Translations under genes and position numbers: made by a program | Part shown: positions 32,198 to 40,924 of the stretch, piece by piece | Position numbering within the stretch: the first letter of the stretch is position 1 | Layout of the letters: each line of letters opens with the position of its first letter | The notes under the pieces: model-generated | Told to the model about the DNA's origin: nothing | Databases searched by the model: none | What the model saw: only the letters and a program-made list of their open reading frames with translations | Source of the DNA: Paracraurococcus lichenis | GTDB lineage: Bacteria > Pseudomonadota > Alphaproteobacteria > Acetobacterales > Acetobacteraceae | Length of the DNA stretch: 64,000 nt | Reading direction: 5' to 3' | NCBI RefSeq assembly: GCF_030657435.1 | Contig: NZ_JAUTWS010000001.1 | Span: forward strand, 62,001 to 126,000

Positions 32198-32622
32198 AGC
32201 GCCTTCTTGAACCAGATGCGCGAATGCCCGCGCGGCATGTGGTCGAGCCTGCCGAATTCCTCGTAGCCGTTGCCGACCCAGAATTCCGGCGCCTGGAAGC
32301 TGAAGGTGTCGGTATAGGCGTCGGTGCAGCCGCGCTGGCGGGCGATCTCCTCGGCGCGCTTCAGCAACTCGCTGCCGATGCCCTTGCCGCGCATGTCCCG
32401 CGCCAGCCAGAGCCAGTCGATGAACAGCCAGTTCCAGTAGGTCAGCCCCAGCAGCCCGCCGCGCACCGCCTCCTGCGCGTCGCGGGCGAGCACCGTCACC
32501 GGCTCCCGATCATAGGGGCCGCCCATCTCCTGGTTGAAGGCGTGCAGGCCGCGCTGGATGGCGGTGACCGCCTCCATCTCGGGATAGTCGTCCTCGCTGA
32601 TCTGGATGCCGCTGGCGTTCAT
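32194..32622 (-). CDS. GNAT family N-acetyltransferase, paralogue of its neighbour
   Basis: A 142-residue acetyltransferase with motif A in MRGKGIGSELLKRAEEIA and motif B in FQAPEFWVGNGYEEFGRL. The preceding strand is LFIDWLWLARD. The two tandem genes clearly derive from a duplication, with many identical positions. They overlap by four bases. Such small GNATs often acetylate antibiotics, polyamines or protein N-termini, but nothing in the sequence points to one of these. The ATG has no strong ribosome site; the start agrees with the paralogue. Confidence 0.88.
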   Translation of the reverse strand: MNASGIQISEDDYPEMEAVTAIQRGLHAFNQEMGGPYDREPVTVLARDAQEAVRGGLLGLTYWNWLFIDWLWLARDMRGKGIGSELLKRAEEIARQRGCTDAYTDTFSFQAPEFWVGNGYEEFGRLDHMPRGHSRIWFKKAL

Positions 32623-32710
32623 GTCTCGACAATATTCCCGGACCGGCTCCGCCCTTGCAACGCAGCCTGCCGCATCAGTGTTGCCCCTTGGTGGAAAGCG
32701 AGGCCGGGTG

Positions 32711-33172
32711 TCACCCGCCGAAGCGCCCCCAGGCGGAGGCGGCGACCGTCAGCAGCCCGAGCCCGAGATTCATGGCGACGAGTTGCCGGATGCGGTCCAT
32801 CGCGGTCGCGGCCTTCGGCCGGTCGCCCGCCGCCTGCGCCGCCCGGAACTCCTTCCACGGCCCGGTGAAGAGCGCGACGAAAACTCCGGCCATGATGATC
32901 GCCGTCAGGTGCATGGCATGGATGTGCCACCCCGCGCCGGCGAAGCCGCCATACCAGCCGAAGAGCAGGGCATAGCCGGTCAGCAGCAGCACCGGCATGG
33001 CGTGCCAGACGATCAGGAAGAAGCGCCGCAGCGCGCCCTCATGCACCAGCAGGCGTTGCGGCGGCTCGAGCGCGGCGAGCGCCGGCCGCAGCGCCAGCAG
33101 CGCGAAGGCCATGCCCCCGACCCAGAGCACCGCCCCCAGCAGGTGCAGCACATAGAGCAGCTTGCCCAGCAT
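32711..33172 (-). CDS. CopD-like integral membrane protein
   Basis: A 153-residue protein with four predicted membrane helices. The N-terminal LYVLHLLGAVLWVGGMAFALL with conserved His and Trp, and the internal IVWHAMPVLLLTGYALL and HIHAMHLTAIIMAG with several membrane His residues, fit the CopD/HemJ-like families that bind copper or heme. The exact role (copper uptake, heme-linked electron transfer) is not decidable. It follows the ParA-like gene by nine bases and so is in the same transcript. Confidence 0.8.
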   Translation of the reverse strand: MLGKLLYVLHLLGAVLWVGGMAFALLALRPALAALEPPQRLLVHEGALRRFFLIVWHAMPVLLLTGYALLFGWYGGFAGAGWHIHAMHLTAIIMAGVFVALFTGPWKEFRAAQAAGDRPKAATAMDRIRQLVAMNLGLGLLTVAASAWGRFGG

Positions 33173-33181
33173 TCCCGTCCC

Positions 33182-33820
33182 TTATGCCTTCTTCGTCATC
33201 GCCAGGATCTCGGCGGCGACCGCGCGCATCTCGGCCGCGGCGGGGCTCTTCGGCGCCGCCTCGGTCACCGCCAGGCCATCGAGGAAGGCATTGGCGAATT
33301 GCACCCGGTTGCCGATCGCCTGGTCCAGCACCGGCACGCCCTGCCGGTCCAGCGCCGCCAGGATGCCGGCCTTCATCTTGCCCTGCGCCGGGGCGCGGTT
33401 CAGCACGGCGGCGACGCGCCGCCGCTCCTCCTTCGCCAGCTTCAGCGTCGCCTCGCTGGCCCAGAGATCGGCCGGGGAGGGCTGCAGCGGCATCAGCACC
33501 AGGTCGGCGCCGCGGATCGCGACCTTCGCCTCCGTCTCGGCATGCGGCGGGGTGTCGAGGATGACGACGTCATGCGCCCCGCGCAGTCGGTCGAGGGTGG
33601 CCGGCACCCGCCAGCCCGCCGAGGCCTCGAAGGAGAGCGGCCGGGCCTTGCCGCCCTGCTTCAACCGCTCCCCATGCCAGCGGGCGAGGGAGGCCTGCGG
33701 GTCTATGTCCAGCAGCGCCACGCGGTAGCCCTCGCCGGCGAGGGCGGCGGCGAGATTGGCCGCCACGGTCGATTTCCCGGCGCCCCCCTTCTGCTGCGCC
33801 ACCGCCACCACGAAGGCCAT
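33182..33820 (-). CDS. ParA-family ATPase (orphan)
   Basis: A 212-residue P-loop ATPase. The deviant Walker A is KGGAGKST (11-18), with the signature Lys of ParA/MinD proteins. DIDPQASLARWH follows strand 2 and ILDTPPHAE is the Walker A'/B region. It is shorter than chromosomal ParA or MipZ and has no ParB gene beside it. Proteins of this size position cargo such as chemoreceptor clusters, carboxysomes or plasmids, or remain uncharacterised. It heads a minus-strand series with the CopD-like, two GNAT and quinone oxidoreductase genes. Confidence 0.88.
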   Translation of the reverse strand: MAFVVAVAQQKGGAGKSTVAANLAAALAGEGYRVALLDIDPQASLARWHGERLKQGGKARPLSFEASAGWRVPATLDRLRGAHDVVILDTPPHAETEAKVAIRGADLVLMPLQPSPADLWASEATLKLAKEERRRVAAVLNRAPAQGKMKAGILAALDRQGVPVLDQAIGNRVQFANAFLDGLAVTEAAPKSPAAAEMRAVAAEILAMTKKA

Positions 33821-33983
33821 GCCTGCGACTCCACCGAGGATGCCGGCAGGCTAGCCCCTTTCGCTGCACTGCGGCGACCCCTGCCGGTCCCCGGAGCGGT
33901 GTCACGCCGGCGGCATGCCCCCGCCATGGCTCCGAAGGCTGCCGACCGGCGATCCGCCACGGCGCCGACGCCGGTCGTCCGGA

Positions 33984-34301
33984 TCAGCCGCCGCCCTGGC
34001 CCCGCGCCGGCTCGCCGGAGGGCGCCCGCGGCGTCGCGGCGGCCGGCGGATTGCCGGGCGGTTCGACATTCGAGGTGCCGGCCGGCACCGGGTTCATCGC
34101 CGCCGGCGGCGGGATCGAACTGGCCGAGGGCGGCTCCACCGAGCCGCCGGTGGCGGTCGAGCCGGAAGCCTCGCGGTAGGCGGCGGTATTGGGTGCCGGC
34201 TGGGGCGTGTCCGGACCACCGGTCCAGCGGTGCAGGAACAGCACCACCACCACCGCGGCCAGGAGCGGCGGGATGATGGCGGCGAGCGAGAGGCGTGGCA
34301 T
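33984..34301 (-). CDS. Small membrane-anchored Pro-rich protein
   Basis: A 105-residue protein not assigned to a family. One N-terminal hydrophobic segment (LAAIIPPLLAAVVVVLFLH, 6-24) is followed by a low-complexity Pro/Ala/Ser/Thr tail to the end, presumably in the periplasm. GGGGGA lies six bases before ATG 34301. It is divergent from the NAD(P)HX repair gene over 211 bases. The composition makes the coding call less certain than for its neighbours, but third-position GC and the ribosome site support it. Confidence 0.55.
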   Translation of the reverse strand: MPRLSLAAIIPPLLAAVVVVLFLHRWTGGPDTPQPAPNTAAYREASGSTATGGSVEPPSASSIPPPAAMNPVPAGTSNVEPPGNPPAAATPRAPSGEPARGQGGG

Positions 34302-34512
34302 GGGCGATCCCCCGGACAGCATGGGTGCCGGACTTCGGCCCGGCGCGGCGGAAGCGCCCGGGACGGCCCGCGGTTCGCCTGCCTCGTGCATCCCTGCCTG
34401 CCGCCAGCAGGCCGGCCTGACCCGGGCGGCCGCGCCCCGCAACGGATCGCCCCGCCGCCTTGACGCCGGCGGGCGGATGCGGGGCAGGCTGGCGGGCCGA
34501 GGAGGGCCCGCC

Positions 34513-35961
34513 ATGCCGCTGCCGCCACGCCTGGAATTGCTGACGCCGGAGGAGATGGGCCGCGCCGATGCGCTGGCCATCGGCTCCGGCATTCCCGGCA
34601 TCACGCTGATGGAGGCGGCGGGGCGGGCGGTGGCGCGGGCGGCGCTGCGGCGCTTCCGGCCGGTGCGCACGCTGGTGCTGGCCGGCCCTGGCAACAATGG
34701 CGGCGACGGCTATGTCGCGGCGCGCCTGCTGGAGCAGGCGGGCTGGCCGGTCGCGGTCGCCGCACTCGCACCGCCCCGCCCGGGCAGCGACGCGGCGCTG
34801 GCCGCGGCCGCCTGGCGCGGGCCGATGGTGCCCTTCGGCCCGGAGGCGGCGGCGCGCGCCGGCCTCGTCATCGATGCCGTCTTCGGCGCCGGCCTTGCCC
34901 GCGCGGTGGAGGGGATCGTGGCGGCGACGCTGCGGGCGGTGCGGGCGCCGGTCCTGGCGGTGGACGTGCCCTCCGGCCTCGACGGCGCGACCGGGCAGGT
35001 GCGCGGCTTCGCGCCGCGGGCGGCGCTGACCGTCACCTTCTTCCGCCTCAAGCCGGGCCATCTGCTGCTGCCGGGGCGGGATCTCTGCGGCGGGACGCTC
35101 CTGGCCGATATCGGCCTGCCGGATGCCGTGCTGACGGCGGTCGCGCCGCGCGCTTTCCGGAACGCGCCGGGCCGCTGGCAGCCGCCGGCGATCGGGGCGG
35201 AGAGCCACAAGTACAGCCGCGGCCACCTGACCATTGTCGCGGGCGGCGAGATGACCGGCGCCGCGCGCCTGGCCGCCGGGGCGGCGCACCGGGCCGGGGC
35301 CGGGCTGGTGACGATCCTGGCGCCCGATGCCGCCGCGGCCGCGCTCTATCGCGCCGGCGACCCGGGGACGATCGTGAGCGAGGCGGGGCTGGACGCCCTG
35401 CTCGCCGATGACCGCCGGCGCGCCTGGCTGATCGGGCCCGGCCTGCCCGGCGATGCGGCGACGCAGGCGGCGCTGCGCCGGCTGGTCGAGGCCGGGCGGC
35501 AGGTGGTGGCCGATGCCGGCGCGCTGACCGCCTGCGCCGGCCGGCCGGAGGCGCTCGCGGGCTGCGCCGTACTGACGCCGCATGCCGGCGAGTACGCGCG
35601 CGCCTTCGGCGCGATCGGCGACGACAAACTGTCCGCCGCCCGCGCCGCCGCCGCGGTGACCGGGGCCGTCCTGCTGCTGAAGGGGGCCGATACCGTCATC
35701 GCCGCGCCGGACGGCCGCGCCGCCATCAACGACAATGCCCCGCCGAGCCTGGCGACGGGCGGGACCGGCGACGTCCTGGCCGGCACCATCGCGGCGCTGC
35801 TGGCCCAGGGCATGCCGCCCTTCGAGGCCGCCTGCTGCGGCGCCTGGGTGCATGGGGAGGCGGCGCGGCGGCACGGGCCGGGCCTGATTGCCGAGGACCT
35901 GATCAATCACCTGCCAACCGCTATCGAAAACGCTCGCCTCAACCCCGGCGTGCCTCGATAA
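34513..35961 (+). CDS. nnr: Bifunctional NAD(P)HX epimerase/dehydratase
   Basis: A 482-residue fusion that repairs hydrated NADH and NADPH. The N-terminal half (about 1-210) is the YjeF_N epimerase: MEAAGRAVAR, GPGNNGGDGYVAARLL and VPSGLDGATG are hallmark segments. The C-terminal half (about 225-475) is the ADP-dependent dehydratase of the ribokinase-like fold: GHLTIVAGG, TPHAGEYARAF, LLLKGADTVIAAPDG and NDNAPPSLATGGTGDVLAG with the catalytic-site GTGD. GGAGGG precedes ATG 34513. A second stand-alone dehydratase is encoded at 48235, so the function is duplicated in the window. The malonyl-CoA decarboxylase gene follows after 51 bases. Confidence 0.93.
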   Translation: MPLPPRLELLTPEEMGRADALAIGSGIPGITLMEAAGRAVARAALRRFRPVRTLVLAGPGNNGGDGYVAARLLEQAGWPVAVAALAPPRPGSDAALAAAAWRGPMVPFGPEAAARAGLVIDAVFGAGLARAVEGIVAATLRAVRAPVLAVDVPSGLDGATGQVRGFAPRAALTVTFFRLKPGHLLLPGRDLCGGTLLADIGLPDAVLTAVAPRAFRNAPGRWQPPAIGAESHKYSRGHLTIVAGGEMTGAARLAAGAAHRAGAGLVTILAPDAAAAALYRAGDPGTIVSEAGLDALLADDRRRAWLIGPGLPGDAATQAALRRLVEAGRQVVADAGALTACAGRPEALAGCAVLTPHAGEYARAFGAIGDDKLSAARAAAAVTGAVLLLKGADTVIAAPDGRAAINDNAPPSLATGGTGDVLAGTIAALLAQGMPPFEAACCGAWVHGEAARRHGPGLIAEDLINHLPTAIENARLNPGVPR

Positions 35962-36012
35962 TCGCGCGCCGTTTCACCATGTTTCCCAGGGTGACGCGGG
36001 GGAGCCGAAGCG

Positions 36013-37467
36013 ATGTCCGACCTCGCCCTGGAGACGGGGATCCTCGACCGCGCGCTGCGGCGCGTGACCACGCTCTGGCGCGACATGGCCGAGCGGGTCA
36101 CGGGCAGCGAGGCGGAGACGATCGCCGAGCAGATGCGTGCCTGCCTGGAAGGGAAGGGCGGCGAGGTCTCGGCGCGGAACCGGGCGGCGCGGCTGGCCCA
36201 GGCCTATCTGGCGCTGGATGCGGCGGGGCGGCTGGACTTCCTGCAGACCCTGGCCGGCTTCGATTCCGACGAGGCGGCGCTGCAGGCGGCGATGGAGCGG
36301 GTCGGCCGCGCCAGGGACGCCGCGGGCCGCGCCACCGCCAAGGCCGCCCTGCGCCGGGCGCTGGAGGCGCCGAGGGTGCGGCTGCTGACGCAGTTCTCCA
36401 CCATCCCCGACGGCATGCGGTTCCTGGTCGAGCTGCGCGCCGAGCTGCTGCAGGTCATGGACGGCGACGCCCTGCTGCAGGCGCTCGAGACCGACCTGAA
36501 GGGCCTGCTGGCGAGCTGGTTCGACGTCGGCTTCCTCGAGCTGAAGCGGATCGACTGGAACTCGCCGGCCGCGCTGCTCGAGAAGCTGGTGCGCTACGAG
36601 GCGGTGCACCGCATCCGCACCTGGCGCGACCTCAAGAACCGGCTGGACAGCGACCGGCGCTGCTACGCCTTCTTCCACCCGCGCATGCCGGAGGAGCCGC
36701 TGATCTTCGTCGAGGTGGCGCTGGTCAAGGGCATGGCGGACAGCGTGCAGCGCCTGCTGGACGAGAAGGCGCCGGTGCTGGACCCGGCGCAGGCGGATAC
36801 CGCGATCTTCTATTCCATCAACAACTGCCAGCGCGGGCTGGACGGCATCAGCTTCGGCAATTTCCTGATCAAGCGCGTGGTGGCGCTGCTCGGCGGGGAG
36901 CTGAAGAACCTCCGCAGCTTCGCCACGCTCTCGCCCATCCCGGGCTTCATGCGCTGGCTGCAGGGGCGGCTGGCGGAGCGCGACAGGCCGCTGCTGAGCG
37001 ACGAGGAGGCGGCCGCGCTGCGCGCCGCGGCGCCCGCCCAGTCCTCCCTGCCGGCGCCGGCCGCGGGCGGGGCGGCGAGCGCGCTGGTGCTGGCCGAGGC
37101 GCCGGCCGAGACGTTGCAGCGCATCCTCTCGCATCGCGGCTGGCATCGGGAGGAGGCGGTGGCGAAGGCCATGGAGCCGGTGCTGACCCGCCTCTGCGCC
37201 GGCTACCTGCTGCACGAGGCCAATCCGCGCAGCCCGCAGCGGGCGCGCGATCCGGTCGCGCATTTCCACCTCTCGAACGGCGCGCGGGTGGAGCGGCTGA
37301 ACTGGCGCGGCGACGTCTCCGACAAGGGACTGAAGGAGAGCGCCGGGCTGATGGTGAACTACCTCTACGACCCCGCGCGCATCGAGGAGCACCACGAGGA
37401 CTATGTCGGCGAGGGCCGCCGTCCCGCCGCGACGGCGATCCGGCGGCTGGTGAAGGCCTGGCCCTGA
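36013..37467 (+). CDS. Malonyl-CoA decarboxylase
   Basis: A 484-residue enzyme that converts malonyl-CoA to acetyl-CoA and CO2. The N-terminal helical domain (about 1-160) is followed by the GNAT-like catalytic domain. Diagnostic blocks are FFHPRMPEEPLIFVEVALVKG, YSINNCQRGLDGISFGNFLIKRV and LSPIPGF with the catalytic Ser near 306. The catalytic His lies in HFHLSNGA near 417. The length fits the bacterial MCD/MatA family. In many alphaproteobacteria it sits with malonate uptake and malonyl-CoA synthetase genes; here its only near neighbour on the strand is the NAD(P)HX repair gene. No CoA ligase is present in the window. Confidence 0.93.
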   Translation: MSDLALETGILDRALRRVTTLWRDMAERVTGSEAETIAEQMRACLEGKGGEVSARNRAARLAQAYLALDAAGRLDFLQTLAGFDSDEAALQAAMERVGRARDAAGRATAKAALRRALEAPRVRLLTQFSTIPDGMRFLVELRAELLQVMDGDALLQALETDLKGLLASWFDVGFLELKRIDWNSPAALLEKLVRYEAVHRIRTWRDLKNRLDSDRRCYAFFHPRMPEEPLIFVEVALVKGMADSVQRLLDEKAPVLDPAQADTAIFYSINNCQRGLDGISFGNFLIKRVVALLGGELKNLRSFATLSPIPGFMRWLQGRLAERDRPLLSDEEAAALRAAAPAQSSLPAPAAGGAASALVLAEAPAETLQRILSHRGWHREEAVAKAMEPVLTRLCAGYLLHEANPRSPQRARDPVAHFHLSNGARVERLNWRGDVSDKGLKESAGLMVNYLYDPARIEEHHEDYVGEGRRPAATAIRRLVKAWP

Positions 37468-37510
37468 GCAGGCTCTCGCGGGTCGGGGCACGCTTCGCGC
37501 GGCCCGGACC

Positions 37511-37529
37511 CCCGAGCGGTTTGCTCGGG
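37511..37529. terminator. Hairpin between convergent genes
   Basis: CCCGAGC and GCTCGGG pair around GGTTT; GGAC/GTCC bases outside may extend the stem with a bulge. It lies between the malonyl-CoA decarboxylase and hybrid kinase stops and could end either transcript. No T-tract follows, so it is only a candidate. Confidence 0.45.
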
Positions 37530-37602
37530 TCCTTCCGGCCGGCATCGGGACCTGCCTGCGGCCGCCGGAGTCCGCCGGCTGGGGCATCCCTCCGCAGTCG
37601 CG

Positions 37603-39762
37603 TCAGCCCGCCACCGCTTCCAGCCCGGCCGCCTCGCGCACCGCGGCGTCCAGTTCCTCGATCCGGAAAGGCTTGCGCAGCAGCCCGCGCACCTCCGGCG
37701 GCCGGCCGCCCGGCAGGCCCGCGGCATAGCCGGTGATCATGATGACCGCGAGGTCCGGCCGGCCGCGCCGCGCGACCCGCGCCAGCTCCGCCCCGTTCAT
37801 CTGCGGCATGGCGTAATCCGTGACCATCACCCGGAGGTCGTGCCGCTGGCCGAGGACGATCAGCGCCTCCTCGCCGTCGCGCGCCTCCGCCACCTCATGG
37901 CCCAGCTCGCGCAGCGCCGCGGCGGTCGCCAGCCGGGCCAGCGCGTCGTCGTCCACCAGCAGCAGGCTGCAGCAGGCGCCGCCCGGCGCCTGGATGGGCT
38001 CGGCCGGCGGCTCCGGCTCCACCGGGGCGGCGGCGCGCGGCAGCCAGAGGCTGACCGTGGTGCCGTGGCCGGGCGCGCTCTCGATCCGCATGTCGCCGCC
38101 CGACTGGGTCACGAAGCCATGCACCATGGCGAGGCCGAGGCCGGTTCCCTTGCCGACCGCCTTGGTGGTGAAGAAGGGCTCCAGCACGCGCTCCAGCACC
38201 TCCGGCGGGATGCCGATGCCGGTATCGGCGACCGAGAGCACGACATACTCGCCCGCCGGCGCCGCGCCCTGCGGCTGCTCGAGCCGGGCGTTGCAGGCGC
38301 CGATGGTCAGCCTGCCGCCCTGCGGCATGGCATCCCGCGCATTGATCGCCAGGTTCAGCATGGCGAGCTCGGCCTGGGTCGGGTCCACCATCGCCGGCGC
38401 CACATCCGCCGCGATCGCCGTCTCGATCGCGACCGGCGCGCCGACCGCCTTCTGCAGCAGCTCGCCGACGCCCGCGATCAGCGCGCGCGGATCGACCGGC
38501 CGGGGCTGCAGCGCCTCCCGCCGGGAGAAGACCATGAGCTGCCGCACCAGCTTGGCGCCGCGGTCCACCGCCTGCAGGCTGGCATCCAGCACCTTGCGCG
38601 AGGCCTCGGGCACCCGCGGCGAGAGCAGGTAGAGGCCGCTGCGGATGGCCTGCAGCAGGTTGTTGAAGTCGTGCGCCACGCCGGCGGTGAGCTGCCCGAC
38701 CGCCTCCAGCGTCTGGGCCCGGCGCAGCGCCGCCTCGGCCTGCTCGCGCCGTGCGCTCTCGGCCTCGAGCTGGCGCACCATGTCCCGCTGCTCGCGGTAC
38801 TGCCGCACCGCCATGATCGCCATGCCGAGCAGCGCCACCACCGCCAGCGCGGTATAGAGGCCGAGCAGCAGCACCCGGTCGCGCCAGCCCTCCAGCACTG
38901 CCGCGGTATCCACGGAGAAGACGAGGTGCAGCGGATAGTCCCGCACCTGGGCATAGGCGCTGATCCGCTCGACGTCGTCGATCAGGGAGCGGGCGCTGAA
39001 ATGCCCCTCCCGCTGGGCTAGGGCATTGCGGAGGAAGGGTCCGTCGGTGGGGACCCGTTCCGGATAGCTCTGCGCCGGCCAGCGGCTGATCACCTGGCCG
39101 TCGCTGCGCGCGAGGGTGACGACGTAACGGATGTTCGGCGCGAACCGGCCCCAGAAGGCGGTGAACTGCCCGACGGGCACGCCCACGCGGAGGATGCCGT
39201 CGAAGCGGCCATCGGGCGCGACCCGCCGGCGGCTGAGGGTGATCTGCCGCGGCGCGACGGCCGTCGCGGCCTGCACCCCGACATGGGTCCAGCCCTGGCG
39301 GCTGCACAGCACCTCGAAATCCTCCTGCCCGGCCAGGCTGTCGCCGCGCGCGGCCGGGAAGCGGGTGGTGGTCATCCGCACCCGCCCCTCGGCATCGGCG
39401 AGGGTGATGTCGACCGGCTGGTTCAGGTCGGCGGCGACGCGCAGCAGATAGGTCCAGAGCCGGCCGTCGCGCGCGATCTCCTCCCAGGGCCGGCCCTCGG
39501 TCTGGCGCGTGACCTCGGAGAGGACGAGCTCGTTGGTCTCCAGCACGCGGGCGGCATGCTCGTGCAGCGCGGCGACGGTGCGGGCGGCGCCCTGCTCGGC
39601 CTCGGCCAGCGCCTGGCGGTGCTCGCTCCAGGCGGTCCAGGTGAAGAGGGCAAGGGGCAGCAGGACCGAAAGGCCGAGGAGCAGGATATGCACCGGCGCC
39701 TGGCGGCTGCGGTCGGCCCCGCCGGCGGCCTCTGGGCGTTTCGTGGCCCGGTTGTGGAACAT
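37603..39762 (-). CDS. Hybrid sensor histidine kinase/response regulator
   Basis: A 719-residue membrane sensor. TM1 is at about 25-44 and TM2 at 297-319, enclosing a periplasmic Cache-like sensor of about 250 residues with WTHVGVQAAT and RFDGILRVGVPVGQF strands. A short coiled coil (325-350) precedes the HisKA box GVAHDFNNLLQ with His364. The HATPase shows N-box NLAINARDAMP, G1 VADTGIGIPP and G2 GTGLGLAMVHG. A C-terminal receiver (597-712) has Asp649 in VTDYAMPQM and the Lys of KPF. This layout matches the HWE/LovK-unrelated hybrid kinases common in Acetobacteraceae. ATG 39762 was chosen because the promoter at 39770-39798 predicts transcription starting there; ATG 39771 would lie inside the -10 box. 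Confidence 0.92.
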   Translation of the reverse strand: MFHNRATKRPEAAGGADRSRQAPVHILLLGLSVLLPLALFTWTAWSEHRQALAEAEQGAARTVAALHEHAARVLETNELVLSEVTRQTEGRPWEEIARDGRLWTYLLRVAADLNQPVDITLADAEGRVRMTTTRFPAARGDSLAGQEDFEVLCSRQGWTHVGVQAATAVAPRQITLSRRRVAPDGRFDGILRVGVPVGQFTAFWGRFAPNIRYVVTLARSDGQVISRWPAQSYPERVPTDGPFLRNALAQREGHFSARSLIDDVERISAYAQVRDYPLHLVFSVDTAAVLEGWRDRVLLLGLYTALAVVALLGMAIMAVRQYREQRDMVRQLEAESARREQAEAALRRAQTLEAVGQLTAGVAHDFNNLLQAIRSGLYLLSPRVPEASRKVLDASLQAVDRGAKLVRQLMVFSRREALQPRPVDPRALIAGVGELLQKAVGAPVAIETAIAADVAPAMVDPTQAELAMLNLAINARDAMPQGGRLTIGACNARLEQPQGAAPAGEYVVLSVADTGIGIPPEVLERVLEPFFTTKAVGKGTGLGLAMVHGFVTQSGGDMRIESAPGHGTTVSLWLPRAAAPVEPEPPAEPIQAPGGACCSLLLVDDDALARLATAAALRELGHEVAEARDGEEALIVLGQRHDLRVMVTDYAMPQMNGAELARVARRGRPDLAVIMITGYAAGLPGGRPPEVRGLLRKPFRIEELDAAVREAAGLEAVAG

Positions 39763-39769
39763 GGTATAC

Positions 39770-39798
39770 ATTCTAGCACTCACGCGACCGTGCGCCAA
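39770..39798 (-). promoter_or_regulatory. Sigma70-type promoter of the hybrid kinase gene
   Basis: On the minus strand TTGGCG (39798-39793) and TAGAAT (39775-39770) are spaced by exactly 17 bases. The expected transcription start is about seven bases after the -10, which falls on or next to the A of ATG 39762. The mRNA would then be leaderless. This is the best sigma70-like promoter I found in the window. Confidence 0.6.
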
Positions 39799-39879
39799 CG
39801 CGATTGCAGGAGCGTGCCGGCGCAACAGCCGCGACCGGCCCGCGTTCTCCCCGGGCATGCAAACGCGGGACACGACACG

Positions 39880-40713
39880 ATGAGCGAGAACCTTTTCGGC
39901 CGGTCGGGCGGCGGCCTGGTCGGCAACCTGCCGAACGGCGTCAAGCTGGCCGCGGTCGCGCTGCTGGTCCACCAGCTCATGAAGCATTCCCGCTCGCAGG
40001 CCGCGCCGGCGCCGCAGGCGCCCGCCGAGAGCGGCGGCCTCGGGGGCATCCTCGGCGGCGGGCTCGGCGGATTGCTGGGCGGGCTCTTCGGCGGCGGGGA
40101 GGAGCCGCCGCGGCAGCAGGCCCCGGCCCAGGGCCCCTGGGGGCAGCAGGGTGCCGGCCAGGGCGGCGCCTGGGGCCAGCCGGCGGGCAGCCCGCCCGTG
40201 CCCGGCACCTGGGGCCAGCAGGGGGGCCAGCAGGGGGGCCAGCAAGGGAGCCAGCCCGCGGGCGCCCAGGGTGGCGCCTGGGGCCAGGCGGGCGCGGCGC
40301 CGGCCGGCAGCCAGAGCCCCGGCCTGTGGGACATGCTCCGCGGCGGCGCCGGCGGCGGGGTGCTGGCCGGCCTCGGCGGGCTGCTCGGCGGGCTGCGCGG
40401 CCAGGGCCTGAGCCAGCACGTGGATTCCTGGGTCTCGACCGGCGCCAACCAGCCGGTCTCGCCGCAGGAGCTGGAGCGGAGCTTCGACCCGGCGGAGCTG
40501 GACGAGGCCGCCCGCCGCGCCGGCACCGACCGCAACACCCTGCTGCAGGAGCTGAGCGCCATGCTGCCGCAGGTGGTCGACCGCATGACCCCGCAGGGCC
40601 GCCTGCCGCAGCGGGAGGAGGAGCTCGGCGGCGGGCTGGGCGACCTGCTCGGCAGCCTGGCCGGCGGCGGCTCCGGCCCGCGGCAGGGCCCTGGCGGCCC
40701 CGGCCTGCGCTGA
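39880..40713 (+). CDS. DUF937/YidB-like protein
   Basis: A 277-residue protein. The N-terminal part (1-45) is helical, with NGVKLAAVALLVHQLMKH. A long Gly/Gln/Pro-rich middle (50-150) contains repeats of GGAWGQ and QQGGQQGG. The C-terminal part (155-250) holds the YidB-like domain: LSQHVDSWVSTGANQPVSPQELERSF, then AARRAGTDRNTLLQELSAMLPQVVDRMTPQGRLP. The function of this family is unknown. It diverges from the hybrid kinase gene over 117 bases and is followed by three hairpins, one with a T-tract. It may be a small surface or stress protein linked to the envelope module downstream. Confidence 0.85.
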   Translation: MSENLFGRSGGGLVGNLPNGVKLAAVALLVHQLMKHSRSQAAPAPQAPAESGGLGGILGGGLGGLLGGLFGGGEEPPRQQAPAQGPWGQQGAGQGGAWGQPAGSPPVPGTWGQQGGQQGGQQGSQPAGAQGGAWGQAGAAPAGSQSPGLWDMLRGGAGGGVLAGLGGLLGGLRGQGLSQHVDSWVSTGANQPVSPQELERSFDPAELDEAARRAGTDRNTLLQELSAMLPQVVDRMTPQGRLPQREEELGGGLGDLLGSLAGGGSGPRQGPGGPGLR

Positions 40714-40720
40714 GCCCCGC

Positions 40721-40742
40721 GCCGGGCCGGGAACGGCCCGGC
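40721..40742 (+). terminator. Perfect 9-bp hairpin after the DUF937 gene
   Basis: GCCGGGCCG and CGGCCCGGC flank GGAA, eight bases past the stop codon. The stem is perfect but lacks a T-tract. A second hairpin (40760-40786, 10-bp stem) and a third with a T-tract follow, so termination is likely to be completed by them. Confidence 0.55.
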
Positions 40743-40797
40743 AGCCTCCCTATCCACGCCGCGGCGGCCTGGTCCTGGCCGCCGCGCATGCCTGCCC

Positions 40798-40824
40798 GGC
40801 GGCCCATGGCAGCGCCGCCTTTTT
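40798..40824 (+). terminator. Intrinsic terminator with T5 tract
   Basis: GGCGGC (40798-40803) and GCCGCC (40814-40819) form a 6-bp stem with a 10-base loop, followed at once by TTTTT (40820-40824). It closes the DUF937 transcription unit and separates it from the envelope module starting at 40925. Confidence 0.6.
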
Positions 40825-40924
40825 CCCGACCCTCTCGGAACGTCGCGCCACGGGCGCTGTTGTCGCCGGGTCTGCGGACCCGCCTTCCGGCGGTGCGCCG
40901 CGCCACAGCAGGGAGGAGTCGCGG

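Noticed and set aside
30473..32266. 597-codon frame starting in the low-GC patch
   Set aside because: After about 70 codons it is antisense to the quinone oxidoreductase and GNAT genes; no ribosome site. Only the first part could be a remnant.
33182..33820. Plasmid partition locus
   Set aside because: No ParB or parS-like repeats adjoin the ParA-like gene, and housekeeping genes such as ppa and mfd lie nearby, pointing to a chromosome.
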